Positions 1 to 5,436 of a DNA stretch of 11,027 nt are shown piece after piece. The stretch comes from Evtepia sp. (GTDB lineage: Bacteria; Bacillota; Clostridia; Oscillospirales; Oscillospiraceae). The notes under the pieces are model-generated. The model saw nothing but the letters and a program-made list of their open reading frames with translations, made no database searches and was not told the DNA's origin. A program made the translations under genes and the position numbers. Within the stretch, counting starts at the first letter, position 1. Each line of letters starts with the position of its first letter. The stretch spans positions 1-11,027 of the forward strand of contig JAHHRP010000058.1 of NCBI GenBank assembly GCA_020025735.1, read 5' to 3'.

Positions 1-178
1 GGGGAAGGGAATTCCATGTATTCAGGTATGTATCGTTGACACATTCCTCTGCATCCTCTTTACTTCCGAGGATATTTTGGGCGATTGCCTTGCAGTAATT
101 ACCATACTTGGAGGCGGTTTCCGTAATAGCCCTATGCTCTCTATTCCAGTAAAGCTGGACAATTTCTTGATCTTCCAT
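1..178 (-). CDS. Partial ECF-like sigma-70 family RNA polymerase sigma factor (N-terminal part)
   Basis: Reading leftward from ATG at 178, the first 59 codons are open and run off the window edge, so only the N-terminus is present. The peptide begins MEDQEIVQLYWNREHRAI and continues with KYGNYCKAIAQNILG, then SKEDAEECVNDTYLNTWNSLP. This is the sigma region 2 pattern of small clostridial sigma-70 factors (helix, then DAEEcvnDtylnaWnsiP), which direct core RNA polymerase to their own promoter set. The ATG at 178 is chosen because a GGAGG (187-191) lies 8 nt upstream. The ATG at 184 is only 2 nt from that motif and is less likely. Region 4 and any partner anti-sigma gene lie outside the window, so the regulon and the signal cannot be inferred. 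The family call is firm; the subgroup is not. Confidence 0.85.
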   Translation of the reverse strand, partial: MEDQEIVQLYWNREHRAITETASKYGNYCKAIAQNILGSKEDAEECVNDTYLNTWNSLP

Positions 179-200
179 AGGCATTTCCTCCTTCCACCCA

Positions 201-231
201 TATACACGGAATTCAAAGGGAAATCTTGCAA
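201..231 (-). promoter_or_regulatory. Weak candidate promoter for the sigma factor gene
   Basis: On the minus strand, TTGCAA (226-231) is followed after 19 bp by TGTATA (201-206), about 22 bp before the sigma factor start codon. The spacing is longer than the usual 17 bp and the resulting leader would be very short, so this is tentative. I saw no clear autoregulatory GGAAC/CGT pair at ECF spacing. Confidence 0.25.
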
Positions 232-427
232 CGATGTTCCAATTATTTTTGCTTGAGAGACGGCAAAACCGTCCTGTTGCGGACATGAGAAGGGCTGACA
301 ATCCATTTGCGTTTCCATTGCAACGCTTTAGTGGTGCTGTGCCGCCATGAAGTATGGCCTTTGCGTGACAGCGTGATAGGACGTAGGAAAGTTCCTGGGA
401 TTCCCGACAGGAGTCTACAAGAAATGC

Positions 428-456
428 TTGCAAAAAAATGCTTGCATTTGTATAGT
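428..456 (+). promoter_or_regulatory. Sigma-A type promoter of the RCC1-propeller gene
   Basis: TTGCAA (428-433) and TATAGT (451-456) are separated by exactly 17 bp, about 64 bp before the ATG at 520. A direct repeat AAATGCTTGCA (422-432 and 436-446, 14-bp period) straddles the -35 box and spacer and could be a regulator site. Having the promoter here means the in-frame codons upstream of 520 are not translated. Confidence 0.65.
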
Positions 457-519
457 TTTAGGAAACCTTCCCGTTTGTATGGATGGCGGGCAAAAGGAGA
501 AGCATGTGGAGGCGATGGG

Positions 520-1800
520 ATGAAAGGGGTCACGGGGAGAAGATTTTGGTTGAGCTGGGTAACAGTGCTGATGATGGTTCTGCCGGTGAGTGCCTATGAC
601 ATGGCGCCAGCGGAGGGAGGGACGCGGCTCAGTGCAGGGTTGTCCCACTATGCCTATGTGGATCAAGATGGGGTTCTGTGGACCTGGGGTTCCAACGGCA
701 TTGGCGTGCTGGGGGAAGAGAAGCGAGGAATGGATTTTTTAAAAAGTACATTCCCGCGGCCGCTGCGGGTGATGGAGCAGGTACTCTCGGTGAGTGTCGG
801 TTCAAATTTTACGGTGGCGCTGAAAACGGACGGGACGCTGTGGACTTGGGGTGCCAATAATATGGGGCAACTGGGAACAGGGGTGATCGTGTCCTCGCCA
901 ACACCAGTACAGGTGTTGGATGAGGTGACAGCAGTCAGTGCTGGGGACTACCATGTTGCCGCCATCCGCACGGATGGGACGTTGTGGACCTGGGGCGATA
1001 ATCTCTATGGGCAGCTGGGGGATGGAACCCTGGAGAATCGACCCGTACCAGAAAAGATTTTGGAGGACGTAACCGCTGTGAGTGCTGGAGCAGGGACAAC
1101 GGGGGCTATTTTGCGAGATGGATCGCTGTGGACTTGGGGAGACAATCTTTTTGGACAGCTGGGGGATGGCAGCCAGACCAACCGTTCTCTGCCAGGAAAG
1201 GTGCTGGATGAAGTGACAGCAGTCAGTATGGGGGGATATCATACAGCTGCCATTCGGGGGGACGGGCAGCTCTGGATCTGGGGTGGCAATGCTGCGGGGG
1301 AATTGGGGAACGGCGGCATGGGCAACGTCACGGACCAGAGTGGTGTAAAGATGCAGACCACACCGGGGAAAGTGGAACTGCCAAGCCCAGTGGCCGCTGT
1401 CAGCGCCGGAACAGGAACTACGGCAGTCCTGCTTGCTGATGGGACGTTGTGGACTTGGGGGAGAAATGAAAGCGGTCAGTTGGGACATACGCAGGAAGCA
1501 GCATCGGTTTCCCGCCCTGCACAGGTTGCGGATGTGACGCGGATTGCTGCGATTGGTACTGGTACATACCAAACCCTATGCGTCCAGGAAAATGGTGCTC
1601 TGTTGTCTTGGGGGAAGCCCGTTCTGGGACAGGTGAGCGGGGAAAAGACAGGTCCAGCACCGTCAGAAAGCGTGGAAACAGAAGGGAAGACATTTCCTGG
1701 GAAAGGTCCTGCGTGGGAGCCTTGGGTGATCCTTCTAGGGGCAGTTCTTTTGATGCTCCTGTCAGGGATTGGCTTGTGCAGAAAACAAAGGGAACAGTAA
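520..1800 (+). CDS. Membrane-anchored extracytoplasmic RCC1-repeat (seven-bladed beta-propeller) protein
   Basis: A 426-residue protein. Residues 1-25 form a signal peptide (GRR, hydrophobic stretch, then VSA-Y). Seven repeats follow, each with a core like DGTLWTWGxNxxGQLG. The LWTWG positions are about 53, 107, 155, 203, 251, 310 and 361 (the last is LLSWG), so blades are 48-59 residues. Seven blades is what an RCC1/ATS1-type propeller needs to close. A Gly/Pro/Glu linker (374-400) leads to one transmembrane helix (402-420) and a basic tail RKQREQ, giving a lollipop topology with the propeller outside. The open frame extends to 307, but ATG 520 has GGAGG (508-512) 7 nt upstream, starts a proper signal peptide and lies downstream of the promoter. 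Blades 3-5 are similar at DNA level (144- and 288-nt lags), pointing to recent duplication. RCC1 folds usually bind proteins; the ligand is unknown, and I do not infer guanine-nucleotide exchange. Confidence 0.85.
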   Translation: MKGVTGRRFWLSWVTVLMMVLPVSAYDMAPAEGGTRLSAGLSHYAYVDQDGVLWTWGSNGIGVLGEEKRGMDFLKSTFPRPLRVMEQVLSVSVGSNFTVALKTDGTLWTWGANNMGQLGTGVIVSSPTPVQVLDEVTAVSAGDYHVAAIRTDGTLWTWGDNLYGQLGDGTLENRPVPEKILEDVTAVSAGAGTTGAILRDGSLWTWGDNLFGQLGDGSQTNRSLPGKVLDEVTAVSMGGYHTAAIRGDGQLWIWGGNAAGELGNGGMGNVTDQSGVKMQTTPGKVELPSPVAAVSAGTGTTAVLLADGTLWTWGRNESGQLGHTQEAASVSRPAQVADVTRIAAIGTGTYQTLCVQENGALLSWGKPVLGQVSGEKTGPAPSESVETEGKTFPGKGPAWEPWVILLGAVLLMLLSGIGLCRKQREQ

Positions 1801-1807
1801 GCAGACC

Positions 1808-1836
1808 TTTACTTTTTGAGGGAAATGGAGTATACT
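1808..1836 (+). promoter_or_regulatory. Sigma-A type promoter of the 1877/2302 gene pair
   Basis: TTTACT (1808-1813), a 17-bp spacer, then TATACT (1831-1836). It sits 8 bp after the stop codon of the RCC1 gene and about 40 bp before the next start. No terminator separates the two, so read-through from upstream is also possible. Confidence 0.6.
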
Positions 1837-1876
1837 TGCAGACACAATCATGATACCGTATTAGGAGGTTCGGACC

Positions 1877-2305
1877 ATGAAACTTTTTCGCGCTGCCGGA
1901 GAGCTTCAGACTGACCCAAATAGTCGGGATTGGACTCGGGATCAGGGCTATGCTAAAACCAGTGTATTTTCCTTTCCAGATCTTTATCTGGACGATAAGG
2001 TAGCTCGTTTGGCGGCAGAGGACAAGGATCTGGAAGACTTCCTTCAGATTTGTCTGGAGAAGTTTGTCAACCATGAATATGGGCACCTGTCCTCTCTGGA
2101 TTTGGTAGAAAACTATCTCAGCCGGGATATCCATGGCAAAAGCACCTGGATGCGGGGGAATTATCCCAGCCCCAAGTGGGGAGAAATCCGCCTGGAGATC
2201 CTGTATGATGTGGGGTTATTCCACCTGGAAGAAGTGGCACCCCGGACCCTGGCATTGGAGCAGAGCAGAAAGGAACGAGCAGATTGCAGTGCTGCCACAC
2301 CATGA
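1877..2305 (+). CDS. Hypothetical protein, 142 residues, coupled to a GtrA-family gene
   Basis: I do not recognise this family. It is a soluble, acidic, mostly helical protein of 142 residues with no signal peptide or membrane segment. Visible pieces are an N-terminal stretch with FPDLYLDDKVARLAAEDKDLEDFLQ split over residues 33-57, an HEYGH at about 67-71, and an Asp/Glu-rich region ending in EIRLEILYDVGLFHLEEV. The HEYGH resembles half of an HExxH zinc site but lacks the glutamate in the right place, so I do not call it a protease. ATG 1877 is supported by AGGAGG (1863-1868) 8 nt upstream and a promoter just before it. Its TGA overlaps the ATG of the next gene (ATGA), so the two are probably translated together and may work together. 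The last ~15 residues look poorly structured. Confidence 0.75.
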   Translation: MKLFRAAGELQTDPNSRDWTRDQGYAKTSVFSFPDLYLDDKVARLAAEDKDLEDFLQICLEKFVNHEYGHLSSLDLVENYLSRDIHGKSTWMRGNYPSPKWGEIRLEILYDVGLFHLEEVAPRTLALEQSRKERADCSAATP

Positions 2306-2805
2306 AGCGGGTCTTTTTTCAGAAAGAAACGGTGCAGGATGCCAAAGTGTTTTGGCAGATGCTGCGGCAGCGGCAGAGTCGTGTTCTGTTGAAGGAGCCT
2401 ACGGAGAACGCGGTGACGCAGTTGTTTCGGTATGTGATTACTGGGGCATCTTCTTTTCTGGTGGATTACTTGTTGTTGTTTCTTTTGGGGATGGCGGGCG
2501 TACATTATCTGCCAGCGTCTGCGTTGTCCTTTGGGGTAGGAATTTCTTGTAATTTCATCCTCACGAAATTTTTTGCGTTTAAGGCAGTGGACCCTACCGT
2601 AGGGCCAACGGCAGAAGTGGTGGTTTTTGCAGGCATCTCCGTAGGGGGACTGCTGCTGACAACGATCCTCATGTATTTCTTTACCAGCCGGCTGCATCTG
2701 TACTTTATGGTTTCCAAGTTAATTAGCAGCTGCATGGTGTTTTTCTGGAATTTCTTAGCGCGCAAGGGAATCCTTTATCCGGGGAAGATCCACCGAGAAA
2801 GTTGA
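2302..2805 (+). CDS. GtrA-family four-helix membrane protein
   Basis: The product is 167 residues with the GtrA/DPMS fold pattern: a ~40-residue cytosolic N-terminus, then helices at about 43-63, 70-92, 103-128 and 133-155. The family's duplicated hallmark is present: an Asn-Phe near the end of helix 2 (N84-F85, followed by LTKFFAF) and of helix 4 (N150-F151, followed by LARKGILY). GtrA-like proteins act in the cytoplasmic membrane in the synthesis or flipping of polyprenyl-linked sugars for cell-surface glycans. No glycosyltransferase lies next to it here, so the substrate is open. The start at 2302 overlaps the preceding stop in an ATGA, implying translational coupling. A TTG at 2284 with AAGGA (2270-2274) 9 nt upstream is an alternative that would add six residues. 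A strong terminator follows directly. Confidence 0.8.
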   Translation: MKRVFFQKETVQDAKVFWQMLRQRQSRVLLKEPTENAVTQLFRYVITGASSFLVDYLLLFLLGMAGVHYLPASALSFGVGISCNFILTKFFAFKAVDPTVGPTAEVVVFAGISVGGLLLTTILMYFFTSRLHLYFMVSKLISSCMVFFWNFLARKGILYPGKIHRES

Positions 2806-2816
2806 ATCTATGATAT

Positions 2817-2860
2817 AAAAATCGACGTACCACATCCTCTGTTTTGGTACGTCGATTTTT
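2817..2860. terminator. Bidirectional intrinsic terminator between convergent genes
   Basis: A perfect 16-bp inverted repeat (2817-2832 and 2845-2860, left arm AAAAATCGACGTACCA) with a 12-nt loop. The outer A/T ends give a U5 run on either strand, so it can end both the rightward GtrA unit and the leftward lipid operon. Confidence 0.9.
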
Positions 2861-2876
2861 ATGATGTTATAAGGGA

Positions 2877-3758
2877 TTAAAGGTCCCACTCCAGTTCGCC
2901 ACGGTCCAGGATGATTTTTCCGGTGGCAGAATTTATCAGCTGGAAGGTCGCTTTCCCAGGGGCAAGGTCCCACAGATGGAGAGCGATTGGGGTGTCTGGA
3001 TAAAGCACCGTTTTCATAGAGGCGTACATCCGCCGCAGTTTTGCTGGCTGACCAGGGAAGCGATGTGCAATGGCCAGTCGGCAGACGTACCCGAAAGCGC
3101 ACAGATCGTGGACGAAGGGTCCTTCCAAACCGCGGCTTGTAGCGATGTCCCGGTCCACATGGACTAGATTGGTGTCGCCAGTGAGACGATAGAGCAGGTG
3201 TTGGGTTGGGGTTATGTAATCTTCGGCCACCAAATCGGGCTTACGCTGGGGGATGCGGTTTTCTCTGCGGGGCATGGGGGTGCCGCCATAGCCGCCTAGG
3301 GTAGGGAAGAGGGCCGTGCAGCGGTTGGTACACAGGAGAGTACCACCCTCATCGAACACCTCCACTTGAGAGCGCACAGCCATACCGCGGCCTTCTCCAC
3401 GATCAAAGAGATCGGTAAGAACATCTCGAGAGACAAGAGACCCTTTGACCGCTGGAATGGGTCGGTGATAGAGAAACTCATAGTCTAGATTCACATAGGA
3501 TTGTGCGGGCTTCAGCTGTTCCTCTACCAGTACAGGGATTGCTTGGGGACGGGGGAATTTTGGGGTGACATTGACTGTTCCCCAGTAGGGGGTAACGCCA
3601 AAGGTAGGGATGACCTGAAGGTCCTTTTCGTAGGTGTATAGAGGTTCCTTTGCGCCCACTGCCAAGGCGTACAGAACACAGTCCCGCCAGGTATACGTCA
3701 TAGTCCGCCACGGTGTGGTAAGGCCCATTAGGCGGGCTTGTCTGGTGTTGTCTGTCAT
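2877..3758 (-). CDS. MaoC / hydratase-2 family (R)-specific enoyl-CoA hydratase
   Basis: A 293-residue double hot-dog protein that probably adds water across trans-2-enoyl-CoA to give (R)-3-hydroxyacyl-CoA, or runs the reverse dehydration. The N-terminal half (roughly 20-155) has YALAVGA (30-36) and QVIPTFGV (48-55) as in peroxisomal MFE-2 hydratase-2 domains. The C-terminal half (175-290) holds the hydratase-2 motif at 190-206, YRLTGDTNLVH then A206, with the expected catalytic Asp195 and His200. Two changes stand out: the motif's usual N-P is N-L (L198), and the downstream HG-LC-FGY is HD-LC-FGY (D218). Activity is therefore likely but not certain. The start at 3758 has GAGGAG (3765-3770) 6 nt upstream, overlapping the stop of the phospholipase gene, so it is the second gene of a coupled operon. 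The terminator at 2817-2860 follows the stop. Confidence 0.85.
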   Translation of the reverse strand: MTDNTRQARLMGLTTPWRTMTYTWRDCVLYALAVGAKEPLYTYEKDLQVIPTFGVTPYWGTVNVTPKFPRPQAIPVLVEEQLKPAQSYVNLDYEFLYHRPIPAVKGSLVSRDVLTDLFDRGEGRGMAVRSQVEVFDEGGTLLCTNRCTALFPTLGGYGGTPMPRRENRIPQRKPDLVAEDYITPTQHLLYRLTGDTNLVHVDRDIATSRGLEGPFVHDLCAFGYVCRLAIAHRFPGQPAKLRRMYASMKTVLYPDTPIALHLWDLAPGKATFQLINSATGKIILDRGELEWDL

Positions 3759-3768
3759 GTTCTTCTCC

Positions 3769-4617
3769 TCAATCTTTCAAAAATTCTTTTAGCGCGTTCA
3801 GCCGCTTTTGGGCGACTGCCCGGCCCTGGTCATAGACCGCCTGGATCTTTTCTCGATGGTGTTCCACTCGTCCAATGGACAGAGGAGCTTCTGGGCGAAT
3901 GACGAAGACCTCTCCACGGCGTTCCTTTTCTCGGATATAGGCTGTGGTTTCATTATACACATCTTGCCGACGGGCTATGGTTTGCAGCAGCTTGGGGTAT
4001 TGCCGATATACGTTTCTCATTAGCGGCATGGCTTTGTTCTTTTGTTTGACATATCCAATGGGCTGAGTAAGGATGACTACATTTCGGTCATATCCAAGTG
4101 ACTCCAAGTGTTTTAAAGGGATGGAGTCAGAGATGCCGCCATCCAGCAATGTGTAGTCTCCCACCGACACAGTCCGAGCGGCCAGGGGCATAGAGGCTGA
4201 GGCGCGGAACCAAGTCAAGTCCTCCTCGTCTCCTGTCCGGCAGTTGTGGTATACGGGCTGGCCAGTATGGACATCAGTGGCGACCACATAAAAGTCCATA
4301 GGGGATCTGGCATAGGTTTCTCGGTCGAAAGGGTCCAAGAGGTCGGGGATTTCTCGGTAGCAAAAGTCTGCGCCGAACAAATCACCTGTTCGAAAGAGAG
4401 AACGGAAGCTGCTATATCGTGGGTCTCGGCAGAAGCGCAGATTATATCGCAGGACACGGCCTGGCTGTTTGGACTTGAAATTACACCCGAATACAGCGCC
4501 AGCAGAGACACCGATGGCGCCGTCAAACGTGAGATTTTTTTCCATCATCACATCAATGACACCAGCGGTAAATAAGCCCCGCATGGCGCCTCCCTCCATG
4601 ACCAACCCGTGCTTCAT
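3769..4617 (-). CDS. Patatin-like phospholipase family protein
   Basis: A 282-residue cytosolic serine hydrolase of the patatin/RssA/YjjU type, expected to cleave acyl esters of phospholipids or other lipids. Family motifs are complete: glycine-rich oxyanion loop GGAMRG (9-14), nucleophile elbow GVSAG (36-40) with Ser38, and the DGG motif with catalytic Asp159. ASASMPLAA (139-147) is also typical. There is no signal peptide or transmembrane helix. I place the start at ATG 4617 because AAGGAAGG (4623-4630) lies 5 nt upstream; the in-frame ATG at 4635 has no ribosome binding site. It is the first gene of an operon with the downstream enoyl-CoA hydratase (10-nt gap), suggesting that acyl chains released here, or their CoA thioesters, may feed the hydratase. 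Substrate preference cannot be read from sequence. Confidence 0.9.
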   Translation of the reverse strand: MKHGLVMEGGAMRGLFTAGVIDVMMEKNLTFDGAIGVSAGAVFGCNFKSKQPGRVLRYNLRFCRDPRYSSFRSLFRTGDLFGADFCYREIPDLLDPFDRETYARSPMDFYVVATDVHTGQPVYHNCRTGDEEDLTWFRASASMPLAARTVSVGDYTLLDGGISDSIPLKHLESLGYDRNVVILTQPIGYVKQKNKAMPLMRNVYRQYPKLLQTIARRQDVYNETTAYIREKERRGEVFVIRPEAPLSIGRVEHHREKIQAVYDQGRAVAQKRLNALKEFLKD

Positions 4618-4653
4618 GGCAACCTTCCTTTCCATTGGATAATTCTTTGTATT

Positions 4654-4682
4654 ATCCTATCACTATCCTTAGAATTTGTAAA
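4654..4682 (-). promoter_or_regulatory. Sigma-A type promoter of the phospholipase-hydratase operon
   Basis: On the minus strand, TTTACA (4677-4682), a 17-bp spacer, then TAGGAT (4654-4659). It is about 36 bp before the ATG at 4617. The -35 matches 5/6 and the -10 matches 4/6 of consensus. Confidence 0.55.
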
Positions 4683-4766
4683 GGGACGGCGGGGGTAGTG
4701 GGGTGTCTCTAAGCAGCAAGGAGGTAATTTTTAGAAAGAAAAATGGATAAAACGAACAAAAAGGAC

Positions 4767-4795
4767 TGGACATTTTTTGAGACTTCTTATATAAT
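4767..4795 (+). promoter_or_regulatory. Near-consensus sigma-A promoter of the small membrane protein gene
   Basis: TGGACA (4767-4772), 17 bp, then a perfect TATAAT (4790-4795). Transcription would start near 4802, giving a ~218-nt untranslated leader before the ATG at 5020. That is unusually long for a 90-codon gene. Confidence 0.75.
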
Positions 4796-4846
4796 AAACA
4801 TAGAATCAGTTACTACCCAGCAATAAGAGGAAAGGGGAGGGTTCCC

Positions 4847-4882
4847 GTGGATTCACTCCAGCATGTTTTTTTGATCCTCTAG
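4847..4882 (+). CDS. Possible 11-codon leader peptide ORF
   Basis: A GTG start preceded at 5 nt by a purine-rich GGGGAGGG (4834-4841) opens MDSLQHVFLIL and stops at TAG 4880-4882. A T7 run lies inside it (4866-4872). It sits ~45 nt after the predicted transcription start of the 5020 gene. The ribosome binding site is good, but so short an ORF can arise by chance, so this is speculative. Confidence 0.25.
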   Translation: MDSLQHVFLIL

Positions 4883-4883
4883 T

Positions 4884-4954
4884 GCGAGCTTTTCACACCA
4901 AATCAGGGGAGGAAAACTCTTGCTGACTATGGTGGTGGCTGCCGAATGGCTCGC
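4884..4954 (+). promoter_or_regulatory. Possible structured 5' leader RNA element
   Basis: Nested complementary segments: GCGAGC (4884-4889) with GCTCGC (4949-4954), CACC (4896-4899) with GGTG (4931-4934), and TCAG (4903-4906) with CTGA (4923-4926). The loop between the innermost pair exposes GGGGAGG (4906-4912), which precedes an in-frame TTG (4920). Further down, CCTT/AAGG (around 5000-5008) could hide the AAAGGAGG of the main gene. I could not match the region to a riboswitch class I know. The pairing was found by eye and has not been folded. Confidence 0.35.
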
Positions 4955-5019
4955 AAGGGGAAAAGACAAAGAAGGAATACTTAGATCCGATGTCTGCCCT
5001 TTGAAAGGAGGCCATATTT

Positions 5020-5292
5020 ATGTTGCATTTCTGGATTCTGACGGTCATTCTCTTTGCGTTGCCGGTGGCTCTGGTAGCTATGACCTGGGATCGATCCCAA
5101 GAGGCGGCTAGAGAATGTGTGATTCGCTGGCAAGTGATTGCTTCAGTGGTGTATTTCCTGGCCACAGGCCCTACGGCGTGGGGCGGAGAATTTGCGGTAT
5201 GGATCTTGCTTTTGGGTGGGATCATTACGGCAACTGCGCTTCTAGTGCGCTACTGCGTAGAAGGGTACAGCCATAGGCATTGGTCGTTCTGA
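5020..5292 (+). CDS. Small hypothetical membrane protein with three predicted helices
   Basis: A 90-residue hydrophobic protein I do not recognise. Predicted transmembrane segments are at about 3-22, 36-54 and 59-79. A short charged loop WDRSQEAARE lies between helices 1 and 2, and the tail is basic and aromatic (EGYSHRHWSF). The start at 5020 is well supported by AAAGGAGG 8 nt upstream. It is transcribed alone from the promoter at 4767-4795 with a long leader, and ends before the terminator at 5371. Its neighbours (divergent lipid operon, convergent mgtE) do not reveal a role. The strong promoter, long leader and strong ribosome binding site make it more likely a regulated real gene than a spurious ORF. 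Confidence 0.65.
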   Translation: MLHFWILTVILFALPVALVAMTWDRSQEAARECVIRWQVIASVVYFLATGPTAWGGEFAVWILLLGGIITATALLVRYCVEGYSHRHWSF

Positions 5293-5370
5293 TCCTATTG
5301 CGTTACGGATTGTAGAAGATTGGATTGTTTTGACGATTGCTTATCAACAGATGTAAAGGATAAAAAGTGT

Positions 5371-5410
5371 AAACCGAGAGGCCAGATCGTAAGAACTGAC
5401 CTCTCGGTTT
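5371..5410. terminator. Bidirectional intrinsic terminator between the small membrane protein gene and mgtE
   Basis: AAACCGAGAGGCCAG (5371-5385) pairs with CTGACCTCTCGGTTT (5396-5410) with one C/A mismatch and a 10-nt loop. T-rich tracts follow on both sides (TTTATTATTTG rightward; TTTACACTTTTTATCC leftward), so it can serve both convergent genes. Confidence 0.85.
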
Positions 5411-5436
5411 ATTATTTGTTATTATGGGACATTGCG

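Noticed and set aside
259..273. Short hairpin GACGG-caaaa-CCGTC upstream of the sigma factor gene
   Set aside because: The stem has only five pairs, no U-tract on either strand and no link to a promoter, so chance is the simplest explanation.
22..318. 98-codon minus-strand frame overlapping the sigma factor
   Set aside because: The sigma factor frame in the same region matches a known family over all 59 visible codons and has the ribosome binding site. This frame is out of phase and uninformative.
307..519. N-terminal extension of the RCC1 protein frame
   Set aside because: The frame is open, but it contains the promoter at 428-456 and no ribosome binding site. The ATG at 520 has both a Shine-Dalgarno sequence and a signal peptide.
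802..1572. 256-codon minus-strand frame within the propeller gene
   Set aside because: It mirrors the repeats of the RCC1 gene (recurring PSPQRPI), so its length comes from the repeated sense strand and not from coding constraint.
2943..2957. HExxH-like metal site idea for the 142-residue protein (HEYGH at codons 67-71, bases about 2075-2089)
   Set aside because: HEYGH does fit H-E-x-x-H by letter count, but it lies in a Glu-rich helical protein of unknown family with no visible third ligand or protease context, so I do not claim a metalloprotease.
4920..5111. 63-codon plus-strand frame starting at TTG 4920
   Set aside because: It has a good GGGGAGG, but it overlaps the better-supported 5020 gene by 92 nt in another frame and its product has no protein-like pattern. 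It is kept only as part of the leader observation.
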